A DNA stretch of 47,993 nt, taken from Bacteroidota bacterium (GTDB taxonomy: Bacteria > Bacteroidota > Bacteroidia > Sphingobacteriales > Sphingobacteriaceae). The notes below the pieces were generated by a model. It saw only the letters and a program-made list of their open reading frames with translations. It was not told where the DNA came from and ran no database searches. Position 1 is the stretch's first letter; every line of letters begins with the position of its first letter. Location of the stretch: NCBI GenBank assembly GCA_018266915.1, contig JAFDZM010000036.1, positions 1-47,993 on the forward strand, in the 5' to 3' direction. Of the stretch, positions 17,289 through 25,704 are shown in pieces. Made by a program: the position numbers and the translations under genes.

Positions 17289-19742
17289 TTATTCGACCTT
17301 ATATCTGTATACCTGGCGTCCAATATTGCCTTTATCGTCTACACCTTCTATAACTACACGATAAATACCTTGTCCATCGGAGTTATAGTATTGGAATGAG
17401 GCATTACCATTTTGATCGGTTGCTAACTCTGGCAACCACAAAATAGTGCTGCGCAGGTCGGGCTTGCTGGTGCCGGGTTTTACGTCATATTTTGGTGAAT
17501 AAAATTCACGCCCCAAATAAAATCCATGCATCCTAAACGACAAGGTACCTAAGGTGGCACCAGCAGGGCCGCCTATATCCGCCGCATTTTTACGCGAAGT
17601 AATGACCAATACGCCCGCGCCACCGCGCACACCATAAATCGTTGCATTTGCTCCGGATAATACTTCAACTGTTGCTACAGACAGTGGGTTAATATTATCG
17701 ATGCTTTGACCCAATTCTAACTCAGAACCATCTAATACAACGAGCATCGGTTCGGTAAGCGGTGTTCCTTGACTACTCACAACATTGCTTACAAGGTTAT
17801 ACGGTATACCATTAGTAAAACTAATTCCATGAAGCAAGCCATTTAAACCAGTTGATAAACTTGGCGCATTTTTGAACTTGTCACCACTCACTACCTGGTC
17901 AGCATGGCCGGAACCACCCAGGTTAGACGATTCGTAATTGTTTTTATCATTCAACTCAACATTTTTTGCGTTAGCGCTCGTTCTTGGACTATATAATGTA
18001 TTTTTAGCAATGCCTGCTTCCAATGCCGGCTTATTGTAACCGGCGTAAAAGGCCATTGCTTTGTCTAAATCTCCTTGTAAAACTGGTTCCTTCTTTTCTG
18101 TCACTGCCAGCCCGGGTTTATCTGCATCTACAGTAAATACAGTATTGTTTTTCATTTTGGTTGAACCGGTAGCCTGCAACGTGAGTATTGTACTATCCGG
18201 CATTGCCGGTAAATTGGCAAATCTGAACTTCCCATTATTATCTGTTCTTTCGCCAAGGGTGCTCCTGCGATCAGTTGTTAGCAGCATTACATCCATATCC
18301 TTAACCGGTGCACCGGCTGCATTTTTTGCAGTACCGCTTATTTCGAGGTTTTTTTCTGGAGCATAAGCAAATGCGGAATCGCGGCCGGCAAGCAACTTCT
18401 TCCATGTAAAGCGACGATAACCCTGGGTAAGCATAAGGGCATCCAGATCGGCAGCAGTTTGATTGTTATTTTGCAGAAAATAATAATTCGGTTGCTCAAC
18501 GTAACCCCGCACTTGCGAAGTCAGTAATAAATAAGTCAAAATAGTTGTCTCATTATTTTCGTCAACGGGCACTTTGCTTTCGTCTATCACAGCCACAGAA
18601 AAATGCCCTCCTGCAGCGTTTCCTTTATCTTTAGCGGCTACTGATACAGATACCTTTTCCCGCTTATTATAGATGCTTTTGTTGCTGGCTAAAGTAAGAT
18701 CAACCAGGTCAGGATTCTTTAAAAACACCAACCGTTCACTCAATGGGTCACCTGTTTGGGAAAATAAAGTTATCTGAACTACGCCTGTCGGGAACTGGCT
18801 GTTGGGAATATCCATACTTAACCTGCGGCTATCCAGTTTAGTGTTTACTGTATTTACGAATCCGGTGCCATAAATCACAAGGCTAATACTCTTATTCAGA
18901 TTTTCCTGGAAATAGGCTTTGTTGCTGCGTATCTCAATAGATAATTTACCAAGTGTGTCTTGCACTGCAAGGGCAATGCCCTTGCTTTGTACTGCCGGCA
19001 AATTAAAAGTCCCTTGCGAACCATCAGCGAAAGTTACTTTGGCTTTGTAGGTTTTACCCTCTTCGGGCTGCAGGTAAAATGCTCCCATCCCTAAATGCGA
19101 TGAAGAAAAAGCAGCTACCTGGGCATTGGTATTATCAAACACTACTCCCTTTACATTTACGCCTAATCCATTTGCTCCGATCGCTTTAAAGGCAACTTTT
19201 GATACCATGCCGCTCGTCAGTTCACCTCCTTCAGGAAAGAACTGCAGATCAGCCTGTCCTTTTTGTTCTGTTTTATTAGCTGCCATACCTGCATTCATAG
19301 CAGAGCCAATGGCAATAGTTTTATCAAAAAAATACTCAGGTGCATTTTGCATATAATTGGTATATGCCCTAACCCTGTAGTTACCTGCATTTAAGGCAAA
19401 AGCCAATGGAAAATCGCCCCAGCCTATGCCACCAACAATTTGAAGCTTTATTGATCTGACAATCATATTTCCGGGCCCAATCAGATCAACATGCAAAACG
19501 CCGCTCAACTTAGAGAGATCATAATGTTCTCCCTGGGTTAAGTAAGCTTTAAAGCGCATCGTATCACCGGCAACATAATAAGGTTTATCAAAGTGCAGGT
19601 ATGCTTTTTCTATGATATGATTACCTGATAGGCTTTTTAACCCGGAAACTATATTATTTGTTACCGGATTATCGATTTGCCCAAAGGCATGCAGATTACA
19701 AAATGCCGCAAGAAATGCACAAGCGTACAATATTTTTTTCAT
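17289..19742 (-). CDS. Macroglobulin-like/TonB-plug fusion protein without a barrel (paralogue A)
   Basis: The 817-residue protein is a full-length paralogue of the next gene downstream. It has a signal peptide (about 1-21, ending AFGQ), an MG2-like domain with KAYLHFDKPYYVAGDTMRFK, a carboxypeptidase-regulatory-like domain after NLEISGTAKNAAGAPV, and a plug with LVVLDGSELELGQSIDNI, VATVEVLSGANATIYG and GGAGVLVITSRK. The C-terminus VYRVVIEGVDDKGNIGRQ differs from paralogue B at few positions, while the middle has diverged strongly, including a Lys/Asn-rich insert near 615-630. No barrel follows. It is the first gene of the pair; its upstream region holds a perfect 16-bp AT-rich inverted repeat. 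Confidence 0.75.
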   Translation of the reverse strand: MKKILYACAFLAAFCNLHAFGQIDNPVTNNIVSGLKSLSGNHIIEKAYLHFDKPYYVAGDTMRFKAYLTQGEHYDLSKLSGVLHVDLIGPGNMIVRSIKLQIVGGIGWGDFPLAFALNAGNYRVRAYTNYMQNAPEYFFDKTIAIGSAMNAGMAANKTEQKGQADLQFFPEGGELTSGMVSKVAFKAIGANGLGVNVKGVVFDNTNAQVAAFSSSHLGMGAFYLQPEEGKTYKAKVTFADGSQGTFNLPAVQSKGIALAVQDTLGKLSIEIRSNKAYFQENLNKSISLVIYGTGFVNTVNTKLDSRRLSMDIPNSQFPTGVVQITLFSQTGDPLSERLVFLKNPDLVDLTLASNKSIYNKREKVSVSVAAKDKGNAAGGHFSVAVIDESKVPVDENNETTILTYLLLTSQVRGYVEQPNYYFLQNNNQTAADLDALMLTQGYRRFTWKKLLAGRDSAFAYAPEKNLEISGTAKNAAGAPVKDMDVMLLTTDRRSTLGERTDNNGKFRFANLPAMPDSTILTLQATGSTKMKNNTVFTVDADKPGLAVTEKKEPVLQGDLDKAMAFYAGYNKPALEAGIAKNTLYSPRTSANAKNVELNDKNNYESSNLGGSGHADQVVSGDKFKNAPSLSTGLNGLLHGISFTNGIPYNLVSNVVSSQGTPLTEPMLVVLDGSELELGQSIDNINPLSVATVEVLSGANATIYGVRGGAGVLVITSRKNAADIGGPAGATLGTLSFRMHGFYLGREFYSPKYDVKPGTSKPDLRSTILWLPELATDQNGNASFQYYNSDGQGIYRVVIEGVDDKGNIGRQVYRYKVE

Positions 19743-19846
19743 GGCAAAAAGGAATTGAAATCTATTTTCTATTCATCCGGCCCGGATCAAACCAATCTCA
19801 AAAATAACCCGGGCGGATGAATATGTAATTGGTTATCTAAACTTAT

Positions 19847-19891
19847 AACTAAATTTTTAATTTTCAAAAATTATCAATTAAAAATTTAGTT
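19847..19891. repeat. Perfect AT-rich inverted repeat upstream of the paralogue pair
   Basis: AACTAAATTTTTAATT (19847-19862) and its exact reverse complement at 19876-19891 flank a 13-nt spacer. The centre lies about 127 bp upstream of the paralogue A start and downstream of the terminator-like hairpin of the gene at 20007. Confidence 0.8.
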
Positions 19892-19951
19892 TTCAGGGCG
19901 CTTGGTTAAATTTCAGGAATTTAAACTGTTCTGTCAAATTATTTTAACAAC

Positions 19952-19972
19952 AAAAAACCGCATAAAGCGGCC
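19952..19972 (-). terminator. Terminator-like hairpin after the 78-residue gene
   Basis: On the minus strand CCGC-TTTAT-GCGG is followed by TTTTTTG. The stem is short (4 bp, perhaps 5-6 with flanks) but the T tract is clear. Confidence 0.6.
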
Positions 19973-20006
19973 TCATTTAATATTTGATGTATAGTAATTC
20001 TATTTA

Positions 20007-20243
20007 TTAATTTCTAAATAACAGCGCGGTCTTTTCCAGTACCTTTTCACTGATCCGCTCCGGATTATTGAACTGTTGCTCAACCAATTCTTTAGGAAAC
20101 TCTATGCTACCTCCTGAGGTTTTTACCATCACACCTTCATCAAACTCTGTATGGTTTTTATAACCGCCAATTGCTGGATTATGCTTTTCTAAACGGATCA
20201 ACAATTCTACAATCGCGTATGTAGGCAAATTACTTCTGGGCAT
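20007..20243 (-). CDS. Small conserved hypothetical protein
   Basis: The 78-residue product starts MPRSNLPTYAIVELLIRLEK and has no signal peptide, membrane helix or motif I can name. It appears to be a mixed alpha/beta cytosolic protein with a C-terminal helix (ERISEKVLEKTALLF). It has its own terminator-like hairpin and an AT-rich upstream region, which supports a real gene despite its size. Coding-like composition and a stop-flanked frame of natural length are the main evidence. Confidence 0.55.
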   Translation of the reverse strand: MPRSNLPTYAIVELLIRLEKHNPAIGGYKNHTEFDEGVMVKTSGGSIEFPKELVEQQFNNPERISEKVLEKTALLFRN

Positions 20244-20341
20244 CGGGGCAAAATTACATTAACAATTTAATAATTAATTATTAAACTTATGTTAACAATT
20301 AACTCCAAATTAATGTAATTCTAATCAACCTGCAACATTGT

Positions 20342-22828
20342 TTATTTGCTGCCGCCGTTATCATTGCCCGGCATATCATTATTATTATTATTATTGTCGT
20401 CTTTATTTTTATCCTTCTTAAATTCCATCTTACCAAACCTGTAGCTCAAGGTAATACCGAAAGAACGGAATGGTATCTCGCGAATATTAGTCTGCTCAAA
20501 TCCAGTTCCACTGGTAGTTGATTTCTGGTTAAGATAATTTGCAAACGGATCAGTAGTGGTTAACCCTATGCTTGCTTTCTTGTTCCAGAATTGTTTCCTC
20601 ACCGCCACATTGTAAAATGCAAAAACCGGCCTGTTTCCCTGAATAGTACGCTGTGAAGAGTTGTAAACGCCAAAGACTTCACCAATCAGGTCGTGGCCGA
20701 AATCATAGCTTGCATTCAGGTTAATACGGTACATGAAACCGCTGACCTGCGGGTTACCCGGATTGGTAGTGATCCTGTTAGAGAACATCATATTAGTGCG
20801 CAGGTTAAACTGCTTGGTTACAGGCAACGAACCGAATAAACTGATCCCTTCGGTAGTTTCGGTACCTATGTTATAGCGTTGATTAAGATACACGTTGCTA
20901 TATGAGGTGCCGTTAAGCGTTAAGCTGTCATAGTGCGTGGTGTAAGATTGCAGATCGTTGGTATTGTAACGATAAAATGCACCGATATAAATATTAGCGC
21001 CCTGAGCGAAGGATTTGCTATAACCAAATTCATAATTATGGCCTATCTCAGGTTTCAGGTTCGGGTTACCGGTGCTGATATTGTGCGGGTCGCTGATGTT
21101 ATAGAAAGGGTTTAAGCTTCCATAATCCGGACGTTCGATGCGGTAGCTATAGCTCAATTTAAACGACTGTGTTTCATCAATTTTGTGCGATAATACGATT
21201 GACGGCGCTACGGTATTATAAGATGGTATTTGCTGCGCGCCAGGAAAATTAGCTGTTGTGCTTGTATACTCATCCCTTACCCCTGCTTTACCATTGATAA
21301 AATCATTAAATACCGAAAAGGTGGTAGAAAGGTACGCGGCATATATTTTCCGGTCATAGCTGAACCCATAGGTTTGGTTTTGATCGGGTACAAATCCGCC
21401 CTCTGTAAGTGTATCGGTAGCTACGGTATTATTAATATTTTCCAGTACCAGTTTTGTACCGGCTTCAATAGTAAATTTTTTGGTTACCGGTTGGGTATAA
21501 TCTATAGAAATATCAGTTTCATGGTCCGTTCCAGGGTTATTACTTCTGATTCCGGAATAATGCCCGGTAGCCAGGGAATCGGTTTGCTGAAGGTAATCAG
21601 ATTTGTTATTACCGTAGCTTGAGTTAAATAAGATATCCAGTTCCTGGCCTTCTTTATCAAATGTCTTTCTATAGTCCAGGCTATAATCGAAATACCTGCC
21701 CCTGAAACGGCTATCCGAATTTCTCTGGCTCAGGATATCTGATAATACTGTATTGGTAGGGATGTCAATTGTGCTGGAGGACTGGTTGGTTGGCCCATAA
21801 CTATGATTAGCAAAGTAGTTATAGCCGAATGATGCTGTCAATGCATCCTTTTTAGTAATGTCCCAGTTAAAGCTGATACCTGAGTGAAAACCACCCCGTG
21901 TGAAAGAGTTGTTGCCATTTTGGTAAAGGTCCGTAAGCGTATTGCCGTTATATGATCTGTTGTCGCTAATATTGGTAGTAGTAGTATTAATCTGTTCACC
22001 ACCGCCAAAAAATGCATTCACTCCAAAATTGCCTTTGCGGGCATTCAGGTTGAAGCTTCCATTTTCGCGGCGTGTACCCGCCGAAAGGTTAAAGTTGCCA
22101 TTTACTCCTTCGACCTTGCTATCTTTTAAAACGATATTGATGATACCGCCTGTACCGTTTGCATCGTATTTAGCCCCCGGACTGGTGATCACCTCGATAG
22201 CTTTTATTTGTGTAGCCGGGATAGATTGCAATGCGTCGGTTAAACTTGCTCCAAATATGCTTGAAGGCTTACCATTGATCAGGAAGCGGATATTGGAGTT
22301 GCCTTGTAATTGCACGTTGCCATCAACATCCACAGTAACCTGGGGTACTTTCTGCAGTACATCAGATGCGGTGCCGCTCTGTGAGGTAAGGTCATTCGCC
22401 ACATTGAAAACCATCTTGTCGATCTTGTTTTGCACAACCGGGGCCTTTGCTACGATATCAACTGATTTTAACTGGGTTTGAATAGGCTCAAGCATTATCG
22501 TTCCCAGAGAAATATTAGGAGTAGCATTATTAATGCTCAGATGATCGATTATTTTCTTTTTGTAACCCATAAAATCAACCGATATGACGTAATCGCCTGG
22601 GTTAACATTCATAAGGGTGAAATTACCTTTGGGATCGGTCGATGCGCCATCGAACGGGCTTGCTGCCCCTGCTTTTGAAATACTTACAGTAGCATAATCA
22701 ACAGGTTGCTTGGTAACCGCATCAATCACCTTACCACTTATACGCCCCCTTGGATTGTTATAAGGCTGCGCGTTAACAATAGCTGAAGAGCAAATAAAAA
22801 ATAATAATATTATAATAATATTTCGCAT
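20342..22828 (-). CDS. Outer-membrane beta-barrel receptor (TonB-dependent-like, OMP_b-brl_3 family)
   Basis: The 828-residue protein has a signal peptide (about 1-20, ending VNAQ) and a CarboxypepD_reg-like domain (about 28-110: GRISGKVIDAVTKQPVDYATV). A plug domain follows at about 130-235 (VLQKVPQVTVDVDGN, FLINGKPSSIFG, IEVITSPGAKYDANGTGGIINI). The rest is a large barrel of the OMP_b-brl_3 type with the hallmarks YSYRIERPDYGSLNPF and TGNPNLKPEIGHNYEFGYS. It probably imports or senses an unknown ligand across the outer membrane, with energy from TonB. The barrel end ITLSYRFGKMEF is followed by an unusual Lys/Asp/Asn-rich tail encoded by an AAT repeat. Single-gene unit. Confidence 0.88.
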   Translation of the reverse strand: MRNIIIILLFFICSSAIVNAQPYNNPRGRISGKVIDAVTKQPVDYATVSISKAGAASPFDGASTDPKGNFTLMNVNPGDYVISVDFMGYKKKIIDHLSINNATPNISLGTIMLEPIQTQLKSVDIVAKAPVVQNKIDKMVFNVANDLTSQSGTASDVLQKVPQVTVDVDGNVQLQGNSNIRFLINGKPSSIFGASLTDALQSIPATQIKAIEVITSPGAKYDANGTGGIINIVLKDSKVEGVNGNFNLSAGTRRENGSFNLNARKGNFGVNAFFGGGEQINTTTTNISDNRSYNGNTLTDLYQNGNNSFTRGGFHSGISFNWDITKKDALTASFGYNYFANHSYGPTNQSSSTIDIPTNTVLSDILSQRNSDSRFRGRYFDYSLDYRKTFDKEGQELDILFNSSYGNNKSDYLQQTDSLATGHYSGIRSNNPGTDHETDISIDYTQPVTKKFTIEAGTKLVLENINNTVATDTLTEGGFVPDQNQTYGFSYDRKIYAAYLSTTFSVFNDFINGKAGVRDEYTSTTANFPGAQQIPSYNTVAPSIVLSHKIDETQSFKLSYSYRIERPDYGSLNPFYNISDPHNISTGNPNLKPEIGHNYEFGYSKSFAQGANIYIGAFYRYNTNDLQSYTTHYDSLTLNGTSYSNVYLNQRYNIGTETTEGISLFGSLPVTKQFNLRTNMMFSNRITTNPGNPQVSGFMYRINLNASYDFGHDLIGEVFGVYNSSQRTIQGNRPVFAFYNVAVRKQFWNKKASIGLTTTDPFANYLNQKSTTSGTGFEQTNIREIPFRSFGITLSYRFGKMEFKKDKNKDDNNNNNNDMPGNDNGGSK

Positions 22829-23050
22829 AATCTGGTTATCACTGATCTTTAAAATCGGGCGAAAATGATCAGAAATTTTGGATTAAATCTGATCGGCCGT
22901 TAATTGTAGTGTGATTTTTACACAAGTTGTAGACGTGGATGACAATTGCATAAACACAAAGCGGCAATTAACTATATATCAAACGGTTATTAATCAAAAA
23001 TTGATTTACAGTATTTGTAACAATGCTAATAGATACTTTGACTATTTAAT

Positions 23051-23464
23051 TCAGAAGATAAGCACCAGGGTGCCGGCGATGATTAATAATGCCCCGGAAG
23101 CCGATTTTATTGTGATAGGATCCTTTAAAAATATAGCAGATAATATGATAGCCAAAGCCACACTCAGCTTATCAACCGGCGCAACCTGCGATACATTTCC
23201 AACCTGCAACGCTTTAAAATAGAATATCCATGATAAACCCGTGGCGCAACCGGATAGTACAAGGAAAGTCCAGTTTGTTTTACTGAGCGCACCCATATTT
23301 TCGGCGCTGCCTTTATATAAAGCTATTGACCATGCAATGATCAATATAATAACAGTGCGTATGGCAGTCGCCAGGTCGCTGTCGACTCCTTTGATACCAA
23401 TTTTTGCAAATATTGCGGTTAATGCTGCAAAAGCCGCCGAAAGTAAAGCATATATCCACCACAT
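23051..23464 (-). CDS. Half-size EamA/DMT-family transporter
   Basis: The 137-residue protein has five hydrophobic segments and a single EamA domain (WIYALLSAAFAALTAIFAK at the start, LSWIFYFKALQVGNVSQVAPVDKLSVALAIILSA near the end). Normal EamA permeases have two such domains in about 290 residues. The half-size form is a known group, including a drug/metabolite set annotated as 140-residue transporters, and would act as a homodimer in the inner membrane. Substrate unknown. No second half is found nearby, so this is not a broken long gene. Confidence 0.82.
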   Translation of the reverse strand: MWWIYALLSAAFAALTAIFAKIGIKGVDSDLATAIRTVIILIIAWSIALYKGSAENMGALSKTNWTFLVLSGCATGLSWIFYFKALQVGNVSQVAPVDKLSVALAIILSAIFLKDPITIKSASGALLIIAGTLVLIF

Positions 23465-23471
23465 GATTTTT

Positions 23472-23498
23472 AATTAGTGAATGACTGAATTAGTGAAT
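23472..23498. repeat. Short direct repeats upstream of a transporter
   Basis: AATTAGTGAAT occurs at 23472-23482 and 23488-23498 with a 16-bp period, followed by diverged units to about 23515. A similar motif in reverse lies near 45527-45546. These look like degenerate intergenic repeats rather than an operator. Confidence 0.4.
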
Positions 23499-23670
23499 TG
23501 TTGAATGGTTGAATATGTTAAGTAGATTGGTTCCGTTAATTCTCCTTACAACCATTATAACAAACCTACACCCAAAATCCATCGATACCAAATGTATCCA
23601 AAATTGAGTTTGTACATTTATTGAAAATTTAAACAGCGTCTCCTGTTTTGGAGCGATCAGAACAAAACGC

Positions 23671-24345
23671 ATGAAGATACTGATCATTGAGGACGAGAAA
23701 GGGCTGCGTGAAAGTATTGAGGAATACTTTAGCGAGGCTGGCAATATTTGTGAAACAGCGTCAAACTACCAGGAAGCGATGGGTAAGGTAAGTATATACA
23801 GTTACGATTGTATTTTGCTGGATATCACCTTGCCGGGCGGCAGTGGCATCGAAATTTTAAAATACCTTAAAAAGAATAACAATACCGATGGCGTACTGAT
23901 CATTTCAGCAAAGAACTCTCTGGATGACCGCCTGGAAGGCCTCGACCTTGGCGCTGATGATTATCTGGTGAAGCCTTTCCATTTGTCCGAGTTGCGGGCG
24001 CGGGTTACTGCCATTATCCGCCGAAAAACATTTAACGGTAGCAACCAGCTTGTATTTAACGAGATCAATATCGACCTGCTTGCCAAAACGGCAAAAGTGA
24101 ATGATCAGTCTGTTAAACTTACGCGGAAGGAATATGCATTGCTTTTATATTTCATTGCCAATAAAGGAAAAGTGGTTTCAAAAAATGCCATTGCCGAACA
24201 CCTTTGGGGCGATGGTATGGACCTGGCCAATAATTTCGATTTTATCTACTCACATATTAAAAACCTTAGAAAAAAATTAATGGAGGCAGGAAGTAATGAC
24301 TATATTCAGGCTGCTTATGGCATGGGCTATAAGTTTACCAGTTAA
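23671..24345 (+). CDS. OmpR/PhoB-family response regulator
   Basis: The 224-residue protein has a receiver domain (acidic E7-D8-E9, phosphoacceptor D51 in LLDITLPGG, S79, K101 in LVKPFH) and a winged-helix DNA-binding domain (about 127-224, with LTRKEYALLLYFIANKG and the final YIQAAYGMGYKF). It shares a TAATG overlap with the histidine kinase behind it, so the two are translated together. The kinase is followed after 73 bp by a TolC/adaptor/RND operon, which is the likely target. The pair is a plausible sensor of envelope stress, metals or toxic compounds. Confidence 0.93.
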   Translation: MKILIIEDEKGLRESIEEYFSEAGNICETASNYQEAMGKVSIYSYDCILLDITLPGGSGIEILKYLKKNNNTDGVLIISAKNSLDDRLEGLDLGADDYLVKPFHLSELRARVTAIIRRKTFNGSNQLVFNEINIDLLAKTAKVNDQSVKLTRKEYALLLYFIANKGKVVSKNAIAEHLWGDGMDLANNFDFIYSHIKNLRKKLMEAGSNDYIQAAYGMGYKFTS

Positions 24346-25631
24346 TGAAACTCATCGCCCGATACAATCGCGTTAATTTGCTCACCACCATTGTGGTGAT
24401 GCTGATAACGGGTATTGTTTACTACCAGGTAATCAGTTTGATATTAATCAAACAGTTGGAAAAGAACTTACAGGTTGAAGAAGACGAGATATATGAATAT
24501 GTAGACCTGAACCATCATCTGCCGCAGGTTTTTAAATCTAATGACCAGCAGATCACGTTCACAGAAGCTAAACCTGGATCGGTAGAACGACATTTTATAA
24601 ACACGGTTTACCACAATTTCGACAATCCTAAATACGCAAAAAGGCACCCGCATCGCGACGATGATGAATATGAAACCGGACGGGGATTAATCACCTCGGT
24701 TACTGTTGGCGCCAAATATTATAAGGTATTGATAGTTGTATCGACAGTAGAAGCAGAGGACCTGATACAGATCATTTTTGGTATTACTGCAGGCGTAATA
24801 CTTTTGCTATTTGTCACACTGTATGTAACCAACAGGCTGCTTCTTAATAGGCTTTGGCAGCCTTTTTACGACCTGCTAAAAGAACTCAGGCTTTTCGATA
24901 TTACTGACAGTAAGGATATACCGCTTGAAAAAACCAGGATCGATGAGTTTGAAGAGCTGAACCAGGCAATCATAGGCATGTCGACCCGGGTTAAGGGCGA
25001 TTATAAGGAGCTAAAAACTTTTACAGAGAACGCCTCACACGAATTGCTCACCCCTATCGCAGTTATCAATTCCAAAATGGATACATTGATACAGACTGAC
25101 ACTTTCACCCACAAACAAAGCAAGTTATTGAGCGACCTTTATGGCGCGATTTCTAAACTCACCCGTTTAAATCAATCATTGCTTTTGCTGGTAAAAATCG
25201 AAAACCGCCTGCTGGAAAGGAATGAGCATATCGACTTGAAACAACACATCGAAGAGTTGCTTATTCAATTCGAGGAAATATTCCTCGACAAAGAATTAAT
25301 GGTAAGTAGTGATCTGGTGGAAAAAGAAGTTGTGGCCAGCACCTATCTTATTGACATTTTATTAAATAACCTGTTGGGAAATGCTATCAGACATAACCAT
25401 GCCGGCGGAGAGATCAGGGTCAAACTGACATCAGAGGCGTTAATAGTTCAAAACACCGGTGCGACGGAAGCGCTACAACACGATCAGATATTTACCCGTT
25501 TCCATAAGTCTACCGAGTCTGAAGGCAGCGGTCTTGGGCTCACCATATCAAGGCAAATTTGTGAGAATTTAAACTTCACGTTAAATTACAGTTATCAGTC
25601 GTCTTTTCACACTTTTACAGTCAATTTTTAA
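24345..25631 (+). CDS. Sensor histidine kinase, partner of the adjacent response regulator
   Basis: The 428-residue protein has a membrane helix at about 11-34, a periplasmic sensor of about 105 residues, a second helix at about 140-162, then a linker, a HisKA helix with the phosphorylated H232 in NASHELLTPIA, and an HATPase_c domain. The N box has N346 (LLGNAIRHN) and the G2 box is GSGLGL at 394-399. The G1 box is reduced to VQNTG, usual in this Bacteroidota group. The sensor loop contains an unusual run RHPHRDDDEYE (100-110) rich in His and acidic residues, which could bind a metal (inference). Confidence 0.92.
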   Translation: MKLIARYNRVNLLTTIVVMLITGIVYYQVISLILIKQLEKNLQVEEDEIYEYVDLNHHLPQVFKSNDQQITFTEAKPGSVERHFINTVYHNFDNPKYAKRHPHRDDDEYETGRGLITSVTVGAKYYKVLIVVSTVEAEDLIQIIFGITAGVILLLFVTLYVTNRLLLNRLWQPFYDLLKELRLFDITDSKDIPLEKTRIDEFEELNQAIIGMSTRVKGDYKELKTFTENASHELLTPIAVINSKMDTLIQTDTFTHKQSKLLSDLYGAISKLTRLNQSLLLLVKIENRLLERNEHIDLKQHIEELLIQFEEIFLDKELMVSSDLVEKEVVASTYLIDILLNNLLGNAIRHNHAGGEIRVKLTSEALIVQNTGATEALQHDQIFTRFHKSTESEGSGLGLTISRQICENLNFTLNYSYQSSFHTFTVNF

Positions 25632-25704
25632 GGTTTACGTCCCAAATTTTTACAGAATTAAATTTTTACTTTAGCGAATCTAACACAATTACATTGACCG
25701 TTAA

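Noticed and set aside
14783..19742. The tandem 813/817-residue genes as an assembly duplication
   Set aside because: The genes agree closely only at the ends and have diverged over most of their length, and each keeps its own intact frame, which is real paralogy.
21942..22481. 179-residue plus-strand frame inside the OMP_b-brl_3 receptor
   Set aside because: It is antisense to the plug and barrel of a well supported receptor and has no start context or family features.
22911..23222. 103-residue plus-strand frame over the EamA gene
   Set aside because: It overlaps the minus-strand transporter, which has clear membrane helices and a family match; the plus frame has neither.
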